From NCBI GenBank assembly GCA_002690445.1, contig NZER01000247.1:1-8802 (forward strand): 8,802 nt of DNA, in the 5' to 3' direction. Shown here piece after piece: positions 4,311-8,802 of the stretch. A program made the translations under genes and the position numbers. This DNA is from Candidatus Pacearchaeota archaeon (GTDB lineage: Archaea; Nanoarchaeota; Nanoarchaeia; Pacearchaeales; GW2011-AR1). The notes under the pieces were generated by a model that had not been told where the DNA came from, made no database searches, and saw only the letters and a program-made list of their open reading frames with translations. Position 1 is the first letter of the stretch; every line of letters starts with the position of its first letter.

Positions 4311-6290
4311 TTAAAAAACAACCCACCGCCCCGCCGCCTTCTGCTCCCTATCCAAAACACTCCCCCTCTTATTTATCCTAGGCCTCCCACTCTCCTTATC
4401 TTTCCTCAGCGTAACATCCAACTCCTTCAATAATTTACTCACCCCTTCTTCAAATTCCAAAACTTCTGAACTCTCTCCCTGCTTACCACTCTCTCCAGAA
4501 AACACAATTACATTATCAGCTAAATAAGAAATCAAAAGCAAATCATGATCAACAACAAAAGCTGTCTTCTCCTTCTCAGTCATAATTTCCTTAACTGCCT
4601 TAGCAACAGCAATCCTCTCCTCAACATCAAGATAAGCACTTGGCTCATCCACCAAATAAATATCAGCTTTCTTAGCAAGACACCTCGCAATACTAAACCT
4701 CTGCAGCTCCCCCCCGCTCAACTCCCCCACCTTTTTCTGCTGCAACACACCCAAATTAAAAATCGTCGCAAGCTTCTTGCCCATCTTCTCCCTAATCATA
4801 ATATCGCGAACAACTTCATCACTTTTTGTAAAAAGATACTGCGGCTTATAACTAACCTCCAACTTACCTAAGTCCAATTTCCCATTACTTGTCTCAATTT
4901 CCCCTGCCAACGCCCGCACAAAACTTGTCTTCCCTGTCCCATTCCGCCCCAAAATCCCAATCACATGATTTTCATGAATCTCTCCTGCTTTTACTTTTAA
5001 TGAAAATCCGCCGCCCTCGCCCCCCGAAGCAAACGACTTAGAATCTGATGTTGCGTTCACAACATCACTATTTGTGGGTGGGTGGGCGGGTCGTTTGCTT
5101 CCAAAAGACTTACTCGCTTCGCTCGCACTAGTAATCTTACCATTCCCCACATTACTCCCAGATTTGCTTAATTTGCCATCACCACCAAACTCCAAGCTAA
5201 AATCACCCCACCCCGCCACCCTCTTCCCCTTTCTCGCAAGATTCTTAGTGAAATTAAAATTCAACTCCTTATCCCTAATTCTCAAATTCTCCTCTTTTAA
5301 AAAACCTTGAAGATAAGCATTCACCCCTGCCTTACTCGCCTTCACTCCAGACACCAGCCCAAACGCCCCCTGACTCCCGAAAAAAATATTCAAATAATCT
5401 GTCAAATAATCCAAAATCAACAAATCATGTTCAACAACCACAACTGTCTTGTCCTTAGCAATCCTAGAAATAAAATCACTCACCCTTAACCTCTCACCAA
5501 TATCCAAATAAGCCAACGGCTCATCAAAAAAATAAATATCACTCTCACCAAGCGAAGCAGCTAAAATCGCCACCCTCTGCAGCTCACCCCCAGACAACTT
5601 ATCCAACTTATTTTCCAAAACATTTTCTACATTCAATTCCCCTGCCAACCTCTTAATCTCCCCAACCTTTCCCCGCTTCTTAAGCAAATCTATAACTTTC
5701 ACCCCAACAGCAAGCGAAGATAAATTCTGCGGTTTGTATGCAATCTTTTTGCCTTCTAAATCATCAAAATATTTTTGCAATTCTGTTCCTTGTAGGAATT
5801 TTTTAACATCAGAAGATAAAAAGGGATCTGGATCATTATCTTCGCTTCTGCGAAGGGTGGGACCCGTGGCTTTGCCACGGCTTTGGGCGGGCATGTCAGA
5901 TCCCGCACCAGATAAACCCAGATTCATCCCCACTTTCCCAGCCAAAATCTCAACAGCAGTAGACTTTCCAATCCCATTTCGCCCCAACAGCCCTAAAACC
6001 GAACCTGCCTTAGGCACAGGCAGCCCGTAAAGTGCAAAATCATTTTTCCCAAAACGATAAACCAAATCCTCCTCCTTTACCGAAGGTAAATTAATAATAT
6101 CAATTGCCTCAAAAGGACACTGCCTCACACAAATTGAACACCCGTTACAAGTCTCCTCATCAATCCGCGCCTTTCCCTTAATAGTCACACAACTATCTGC
6201 TTCTTTTTTCTCTACCGGACAAAACTTCTTGCACTCATGCCCGCAAGCAGCTGGCTTGCATTTTTCCTTATGAATTACAGCTAATCTCAT
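4311..6290 (-). CDS. rli1: ABCE1/Rli1 ribosome-recycling ATPase with two in-frame insertions
   Basis: ABCE1 is a cytosolic iron-sulfur twin-ATPase that splits ribosomal subunits after termination and binds the small subunit. Visible parts of 659 residues: two [4Fe-4S] sites, C11-x4-C16-x3-C20-x3-C24 and C48-x2-C51-x2-C54-x3-C58; NBD1 with Walker A GRNGIGKS (103-110), signature LSGGELQRV (232-240), Walker B FFDEP and His switch EHDL (287-290); NBD2 with Walker A GRNGTGKT (448-455), LSGGELQRF, VDEP (547-550) and DHDL (581-584); and the usual end RPRINKRGSVLDREQ. All catalytic residues are present. Two blocks are extra: about 125-155, just after the first P-loop helix (…MNLG), and about 370-427, before NBD2. 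They coincide with the palindromic elements at 5823-5904 and 5026-5101. Without them the length is about 572, near the family norm. The insertions keep frame, so the protein is probably active. The 167-residue gene follows one base downstream. Confidence 0.96.
   Translation of the reverse strand: MRLAVIHKEKCKPAACGHECKKFCPVEKKEADSCVTIKGKARIDEETCNGCSICVRQCPFEAIDIINLPSVKEEDLVYRFGKNDFALYGLPVPKAGSVLGLLGRNGIGKSTAVEILAGKVGMNLGLSGAGSDMPAQSRGKATGPTLRRSEDNDPDPFLSSDVKKFLQGTELQKYFDDLEGKKIAYKPQNLSSLAVGVKVIDLLKKRGKVGEIKRLAGELNVENVLENKLDKLSGGELQRVAILAASLGESDIYFFDEPLAYLDIGERLRVSDFISRIAKDKTVVVVEHDLLILDYLTDYLNIFFGSQGAFGLVSGVKASKAGVNAYLQGFLKEENLRIRDKELNFNFTKNLARKGKRVAGWGDFSLEFGGDGKLSKSGSNVGNGKITSASEASKSFGSKRPAHPPTNSDVVNATSDSKSFASGGEGGGFSLKVKAGEIHENHVIGILGRNGTGKTSFVRALAGEIETSNGKLDLGKLEVSYKPQYLFTKSDEVVRDIMIREKMGKKLATIFNLGVLQQKKVGELSGGELQRFSIARCLAKKADIYLVDEPSAYLDVEERIAVAKAVKEIMTEKEKTAFVVDHDLLLISYLADNVIVFSGESGKQGESSEVLEFEEGVSKLLKELDVTLRKDKESGRPRINKRGSVLDREQKAAGRWVVF
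5026..5101. repeat. Palindromic in-frame element 2 (ABCE1 hinge), 76 bp
   Basis: Perfect 12-bp inverted arms are GAAGCAAACGAC (5026-5037) and GTCGTTTGCTTC (5090-5101). Inside is a perfect 8-bp hairpin TGATGTTG-CGTTCA-CAACATCA (5046-5067), then the core GGGTGGGTGGGCGGG (5076-5090), which abuts and shares one base with the right arm. The host frame is open; the encoded block is rich in Ser, Lys, Ala and Pro (…KRPAHPPTNSD…). In the protein the element lies between two copies of SKSF. Bases just beyond the right arm (CTTACTCGCTTCGCTCGC, about 5110-5127) resemble the CTTACGTTCCGTCC stretch at a comparable place in element 1, so the mobile unit may be longer than the arms. Confidence 0.75.
5076..5090 (+). 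other. Canonical G-quadruplex motif in element 2
   Basis: Four GGG runs are separated by single bases (T, T, C), the pattern expected to form a very stable parallel quadruplex. It is on the template strand of ABCE1; the mRNA carries the C-rich complement. Folding is known chemistry for such a motif, but a role here is inference. Confidence 0.7.
5823..5904. repeat. Palindromic in-frame element 3 (ABCE1 NBD1), 82 bp
   Basis: Perfect 8-bp arms are GGGATCTG (5823-5830) and CAGATCCC (5897-5904). Inside are two perfect hairpins: CTTCGC-TTCT-GCGAAG (5840-5855) and CCGTGGC-TTT-GCCACGG (5864-5880). The G-core is split: GGGTGGG (5855-5861) before the second hairpin and GGGCGGG (5885-5891) after it, the same two halves that are joined by a single T in element 2. 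The host frame stays open and encodes about 30 extra residues (…AQSRGKATGPTLRRSEDND…). Confidence 0.72.
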
Positions 6291-6296
6291 AACTGA

Positions 6297-6325
6297 CTAA
6301 TTAAAAATTAGATTATAAATATAAC
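6297..6325 (-). promoter_or_regulatory. ABCE1 promoter region
   Basis: The minus strand reads TTATATTTATAAT about 23-35 bases before the ABCE1 ATG at 6290, a good TATA box predicting a very short leader. Between it and the ATG is a small inverted repeat CTAATT-AAA-AATTAG (6297-6311) near the expected transcription start, possibly an operator. Confidence 0.5.
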
Positions 6326-6367
6326 TAATTATTAAAAGAACTACAATTAAAAAGTGTAAACCCTTAC

Positions 6368-6385
6368 AGTTTCAAACGAAACCAA
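6368..6385 (+). promoter_or_regulatory. Degenerate third operator copy
   Basis: AGTTTCAAACGAAACCAA is a variant of the repeated AGTTTCAATTGAACCAA found at 6391 and 6454. It is itself near-palindromic (GTTTC…GAAAC). It lies 23 bases, about two helical turns, before the first perfect copy, on the side of the ABCE1 promoter, so a bound protein could touch both promoters. Confidence 0.5.
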
Positions 6386-6388
6386 TAA

Positions 6389-6407
6389 GTAGTTTCAATT
6401 GAACCAA
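6389..6407 (+). promoter_or_regulatory. Operator copy 1, upstream of the TATA box
   Basis: GTAGTTTCAATTGAACCAA has a perfect palindromic centre, TTCAATTGAA. The same 19 bases recur at 6452-6470, 63 bases on. This copy ends five bases before the TATA box (6412-6419) of the HEPN/nucleotidyltransferase operon, where archaeal activators or repressors and TFB bind. Confidence 0.65.
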
Positions 6408-6411
6408 AAGA

Positions 6412-6419
6412 TTTATAAA
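6412..6419 (+). promoter_or_regulatory. TATA box of the HEPN/nucleotidyltransferase operon
   Basis: TTTATAAA lies between the two identical operator copies. Transcription should start near 6437-6445, giving a leader of about 25-33 bases that contains the second operator copy. Confidence 0.6.
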
Positions 6420-6451
6420 CACTAATTCATAGTTACATGTGAAACCCTAAG

Positions 6452-6470
6452 GTAGTTTCAATTGAACCAA
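6452..6470 (+). promoter_or_regulatory. Operator copy 2, overlapping the start codon
   Basis: This is identical over 19 bases to copy 1. Its last A is the first base of the ATG at 6470. The bases before it add an inverted GAAACC…GGTAGTTTC arrangement (6441-6460), so this site may be a double one. Protein bound here would block the start site; the RNA copy could also act in translation. Confidence 0.65.
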
Positions 6471-6868
6471 TGAAAAATGAAACTCATCTAAGAAACTTAA
6501 ATGAAAGCTTAAAATTAATAGAGGAAAGTATAGAAAAAGGACTCATTGAAAGACAAAGGACAATTGGGTTTAATACTTCAGCTGCATCTGCAGATATGTT
6601 AGAAATCCTTCTACATAAAAACGATCTTATTGACATTGGATTTATAATTAAACATGAGTGGCTGAAATCAAAAAATCAAATAAAGAACAAACTTCCATTT
6701 GACTTCCCTAAGAAAAAAGAAATTATTGATTTAATATTCAAAATAGAAGAAAAAAGAAATATCCTATGTTATGGCAAATCACAAAAAATTGAAATCATTC
6801 AAGAAGTTTTAGACAATTTTAATAAATTAAAAAGAACTTTTAAGGAGGCTGGTCTAAATGAAATCTAA
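6470..6868 (+). CDS. HEPN-like protein, partner of a nucleotidyltransferase
   Basis: The product has 132 residues, nearly all helical, without signal peptide. HEPN proteins paired with minimal nucleotidyltransferases (the HepT/MntA class) are RNase toxins that the partner neutralises by adding AMP. Their active motif is R-x4-6-H, usually RNxxxHxY. Here the matching place reads R96-N-I-L-C-Y101-G-K: Arg and Asn are kept, but His is replaced by Tyr and the usual following Tyr is Lys. I recall related archaeal proteins with the same RN-x-LCYG string, which would make this a subfamily feature. The start ATG overlaps the second operator copy. The nucleotidyltransferase starts 11 bases before this gene's stop, behind an AAGGAGG ribosome-binding site (about 6841-6847). 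Alternative: a non-catalytic substrate-binding HEPN. Pairing is well supported; toxicity is inference. Confidence 0.7.
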   Translation: MKNETHLRNLNESLKLIEESIEKGLIERQRTIGFNTSAASADMLEILLHKNDLIDIGFIIKHEWLKSKNQIKNKLPFDFPKKKEIIDLIFKIEEKRNILCYGKSQKIEIIQEVLDNFNKLKRTFKEAGLNEI

Positions 6869-7469
6869 CTTAATCGCATATGCTCTAGACTTTGTTTCCT
6901 TTTTAATTCAAAAAACAAAACAAAAAGACAAAATTAAAAACATTATTTTATTTGGTTCAGTTGCAAGAGATGATGCCAGCAAAACAAGTGATGTTGATAT
7001 ATTTATTGATGTAATAAATGAATCTAAAATTGAACAAGAATTAGATAGAACCTTAAGTGAATTTCTAGATTCCACAAAATATAAAAATTACTGGAAAGCT
7101 CTTGGAATAGAAAATGAAATAAAATTATCCATAGGAAACTTAAACAAATGGAAAGAACTAAAGCCAAGTATTATTGCAAATGGCATATTGCTATACGGAA
7201 AATTTAAACCAGAAATAAAAGAAGGAGAACATAAAGTATTTTTTATCTGGGAAAACATAAAACCAAATTCTAAAAGAGTTTTACTTAACAAACAATTATT
7301 CGGCTATAAACAAAAACAAAATTCTTATGATGGCTTACTCCAAAAATATGAAGGAAAAAGACTTGGCAAGGGATGCATTATTGTTCCTCTGGAATATTCT
7401 AAAATTTTCCACAATTTCTTTAAAAAATATAAGGCAACAGTAAAAATTAAAAAAGTCTTAGAATACTAA
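6858..7469 (+). CDS. MNT-type nucleotidyltransferase with C-terminal extension
   Basis: The product has 203 residues. The motif FGSVARDDASKTSDVDIFI (about 32-50) is the GS-x10-D-x-D signature of polymerase-beta-type minimal nucleotidyltransferases: Gly33-Ser34 bind the nucleotide phosphates, Asp45 and Asp47 bind Mg. The third carboxylate is not certain (Glu85 or Glu87 in GIENEIKLSI are candidates). Typical MntA antitoxins are about 100-140 residues. This one has about 90 extra, including KYEGKRLGKGCIIVPLEYSK (about 163-182), which looks like a small separate beta-alpha domain and may be the part that binds the operator repeats. It overlaps the HEPN gene and has a strong Shine-Dalgarno, so the pair is co-translated. 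The likely role is modification of the HEPN partner or its RNA target. Family is clear from the motif; toxin-antitoxin function is inferred from context. Confidence 0.85.
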   Translation: MKSNLIAYALDFVSFLIQKTKQKDKIKNIILFGSVARDDASKTSDVDIFIDVINESKIEQELDRTLSEFLDSTKYKNYWKALGIENEIKLSIGNLNKWKELKPSIIANGILLYGKFKPEIKEGEHKVFFIWENIKPNSKRVLLNKQLFGYKQKQNSYDGLLQKYEGKRLGKGCIIVPLEYSKIFHNFFKKYKATVKIKKVLEY

Positions 7470-7493
7470 ACTCCCTAAACTGATTAAATCAAA

Positions 7494-7940
7494 ATGCCAG
7501 AAATAAAACAAAAAAAAGTTTCAGCCTTACAGAAAAAAACTAAAAAGAACAGATTAAAAAAAATTATAAGTAAATCCAAAAAATCCCAAATTAAAAAAGA
7601 AATAAACAGATTTAGCAAACTTGAAAAAAAATATAAAAGAAAACAAAAATTGCAGGATGTAGGGAAAAAAGGTTTTGCAAAAATAAACTGGGCAGGAGGA
7701 AAAACAAAAAAAATACTTGATCAATTCAGGCAAATAATAGAATTGCCCAGAAAATCCATACTAAAATTCAAAGCAAGAAAAGATAAAAAAGGGATTATAA
7801 TAATGAACAGCCACTTCATCGATGAATTACAACAAAAAACAAAAGATCAAAACTATAAGGGCAAATGGATTAAACTAAATCCTCCTAAAAAACACAAAAA
7901 AACTAATCACACTCTTCAACAACTTCACAATTCTTATTAG
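7494..7940 (+). CDS. Lysine-rich hypothetical protein, 148 residues
   Basis: Function not recognised. The N-terminal half is dominated by Lys, Ser and Gln (KKTKKNRLKKIISKSKKSQ) and is probably disordered or a basic helix that could bind nucleic acid. The middle has a more ordered stretch (FAKINWAGGK; RKSILKFKARKDKKGIIIMNSHFIDELQQ). There are no Cys, no membrane helix and no catalytic motif. It starts 24 bases after the nucleotidyltransferase stop, same strand, without its own evident promoter, so it may be the third member of that operon. Base use is A-rich like the two genes before it. The last 38 bases overlap the end of the zinc-ribbon gene on the other strand. The strong A-richness makes chance open frames likelier, hence only moderate confidence. 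Confidence 0.5.
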   Translation: MPEIKQKKVSALQKKTKKNRLKKIISKSKKSQIKKEINRFSKLEKKYKRKQKLQDVGKKGFAKINWAGGKTKKILDQFRQIIELPRKSILKFKARKDKKGIIIMNSHFIDELQQKTKDQNYKGKWIKLNPPKKHKKTNHTLQQLHNSY

Positions 7941-8181
7941 CAGAATCACATTCTAATTTTTCCCTGCAATGAGCACCGCACTCCGGGCAAAACTTCTCCC
8001 CACCCTTTAACACCCAGTTGCACTCAGCACACCTTTCAATCTTCTTCGCCTTTTTATCTTCCACCACCCTATACCCCGCCCGCCCCGAAACAATCTTCCC
8101 CACAATATTTTTCACTTTTTCCTTTTCCTCACCATCTTCCTGAAACTTTCTCAAATCAAATCCATCCATCTCATTTGCCAT
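7903..8181 (-). CDS. Zinc-ribbon protein, 92 residues, Cys-rich tail
   Basis: The ATG is at 8179-8181. A charged N-terminal half (about 1-50) is followed by a zinc ribbon C51-x2-C54 … C65-x2-C68 (CAECNWVLKGGEKFCPECG), the form found in many small archaeal proteins where it holds one structural Zn and binds nucleic acid or protein. Four more Cys (72, 78, 85, 91) and His71 lie in the tail, which is unusual; they could bind a second metal. The tail's end is coded in the region overlapping the lysine-rich gene, so part of its composition may reflect double coding. It lies 53 bases after the P1B ATPase stop on the same strand with its own TATA-like sequence, so a metal-related link to the ATPase is possible but not shown. 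Confidence 0.7.
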   Translation of the reverse strand: MANEMDGFDLRKFQEDGEEKEKVKNIVGKIVSGRAGYRVVEDKKAKKIERCAECNWVLKGGEKFCPECGAHCREKLECDSANKNCEVVEECD

Positions 8182-8202
8182 GAAAAATAATAAGAAAATC
8201 CT

Positions 8203-8218
8203 CTTTTAAATATAACTA
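8203..8218 (-). promoter_or_regulatory. TATA-like element before the zinc-ribbon gene
   Basis: The minus strand reads TAGTTATATTTAAAAG, ending 21 bases before the ATG at 8181. Sequence and spacing resemble the blocks before the 140- and 91-residue genes, so this is a common promoter form here. Confidence 0.45.
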
Positions 8219-8234
8219 TTTTGTTTCCTCGATT

Positions 8235-8802
8235 TTAAATCTCCCTCCGCCTCAACAAATTAGCATTAGTCACAACAGTAATCGAAGACAACGCCATAGC
8301 CAACTCAGCAACAACCGGATTCAAAAATCCTGCAACAGCAAGAGGAATAGCCACCACATTATAAAAAAACGCCCAAAACAAATTCTGTTTTATCTTGCTA
8401 AAAGTTGCCCGCGAAAGCTTAATTGCTTGCACCACCCCCATCAAATCCCCCCTTGCCAAAACAATATCCCCTGCCTCAATTGCAATATCTGTCCCCGTCC
8501 CAATTGCAATCCCCACATTTGCCTGCTTCAAAGCAGGTGCATCATTAATCCCGTCGCCAACAAAAGCAACAAACCCTTTTTTCTGCAGCTCCTCAACCTT
8601 TTTGCTTTTATCCTCAGGCAAAACCTTAGCAATAACCTCATCAATACCAACCTGCTCTGCAATTGCCTTCGCAGTAATCTCATTATCTCCCGTGATCATA
8701 ACTGTTCTAAAACCCCCCCTATGCAGCTTCCTAATTGCCTCAATAGAATCTTCTTTAACAGCATCAGCAATCCCCACCACCCCCGCCACCCCCCTCCCCG
8801 CC
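8235..8802 (-). CDS. copA: P1B-type Cu(+)-exporting ATPase, C-terminal part
   Basis: The gene enters from beyond the window edge; 188 codons to the stop are visible. Membrane pump that moves monovalent copper out of the cytoplasm using ATP. Counting from the GTG at 8787-8789, visible parts are the P-domain motifs MITGDN (31-36) and VGDGINDAPAL (77-87) followed by IAIGTGTD, then TM7 (about 136-155) with the Tyr-Asn pair (143-144) and TM8 (about 161-178) with M165-x2-S168-S169. The Tyr-Asn in TM7 and Met-x2-Ser-Ser in TM8 are the copper(I) ligand pattern of the P1B-1 (CopA) group. The DKTGT site, N-domain and metal-binding domains lie outside. The product ends with NLLRRREI and has no C-terminal metal domain. 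The first visible codons are G-runs (AGRGVAGVVG). Ag(+) specificity cannot be excluded. Confidence 0.92.
   Translation of the reverse strand, partial: AGRGVAGVVGIADAVKEDSIEAIRKLHRGGFRTVMITGDNEITAKAIAEQVGIDEVIAKVLPEDKSKKVEELQKKGFVAFVGDGINDAPALKQANVGIAIGTGTDIAIEAGDIVLARGDLMGVVQAIKLSRATFSKIKQNLFWAFFYNVVAIPLAVAGFLNPVVAELAMALSSITVVTNANLLRRREI

Noticed and set aside
4310..4360. Upstream start at 4360 for the gene after ABCE1
   Set aside because: It would read the ABCE1 end in another frame (Arg/Gly-rich); the ATG at 4309, one base after the ABCE1 stop, is more natural.
4545..4871. + strand open frames opposite ABCE1 (also near 5074, 5307 and 5734)
   Set aside because: Antisense shadows of a strongly conserved gene; low-complexity Leu/Asn/Pro composition.
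6360..6475. CRISPR array (repeats of about 19 bp)
   Set aside because: Only two perfect copies, separated by a TATA box and ending at a start codon; this is an operator arrangement.

Overview
The window looks like a chromosomal segment of a small-genome archaeon, most likely a DPANN lineage of the Woesearchaeota/Pacearchaeota type. The evidence is an archaeal/eukaryotic-type ABCE1 (Rli1) with an N-terminal ferredoxin-like domain, a compact AT-rich layout with TATA-type promoters close to start codons, and several very small membrane proteins of the sort common in that group. The assignment is inference from content; no marker tree was possible.

Layout. (a) 1-624: the 3' end of a + strand gene, possibly frameshifted, converges on a 140-residue acidic protein of unknown function. 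(b) 628-2653: arginyl-tRNA synthetase and, just upstream of it, a 57-residue membrane protein, both on the minus strand. (c) 2714-3285: two translationally coupled small membrane-protein genes on the + strand, each broken by one homopolymer indel. (d) 3299-3574: a 91-residue unknown on the minus strand whose promoter is a near copy of the 140-residue gene's promoter. (e) 3693-3818: a promoter, structured RNA and T-run unit on the + strand that matches no RNA family I know. (f) 3806-6290: ABCE1 followed one base later by a basic 167-residue unknown, minus strand. (g) 6291-7940: an AT-rich + strand module made of a HEPN-like protein, a minimal nucleotidyltransferase and a lysine-rich protein, preceded by long repeated near-palindromes that bracket the TATA box. 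(h) 7903-8802: a zinc-ribbon protein and the C-terminal part of a Cu(+)-type P1B ATPase, minus strand.

How the genes work together. ArgRS and ABCE1 are core translation genes (tRNA charging; ribosome splitting and recycling). The HEPN/nucleotidyltransferase pair has the form of a self-regulated toxin-antitoxin module. The ATPase is a metal exporter. Nothing links these into one pathway.

The most unusual signal is a family of three short palindromic insertions that sit in frame inside the two essential translation genes: one in ArgRS (1464-1588) and two in ABCE1 (5026-5101 and 5823-5904). Each has perfect inverted-repeat arms whose sequence differs from copy to copy, and a shared G-rich core on the + strand. 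In the two ABCE1 copies the core is GGGTGGG + GGGCGGG, separated by one T in one copy and by a perfect hairpin in the other. They add roughly 30-60 residues to each host protein at places where family members normally have none. They behave like an archaeal counterpart of the in-frame palindromic elements known from Rickettsia, but with a guanine-quadruplex core.

Two compositional classes are visible. Resident genes give a C-rich, G-poor + strand whichever strand they are encoded on. The unknown genes at 133-555 and 3299-3574 and the 6470-7900 module lack this skew, which fits later acquisition.
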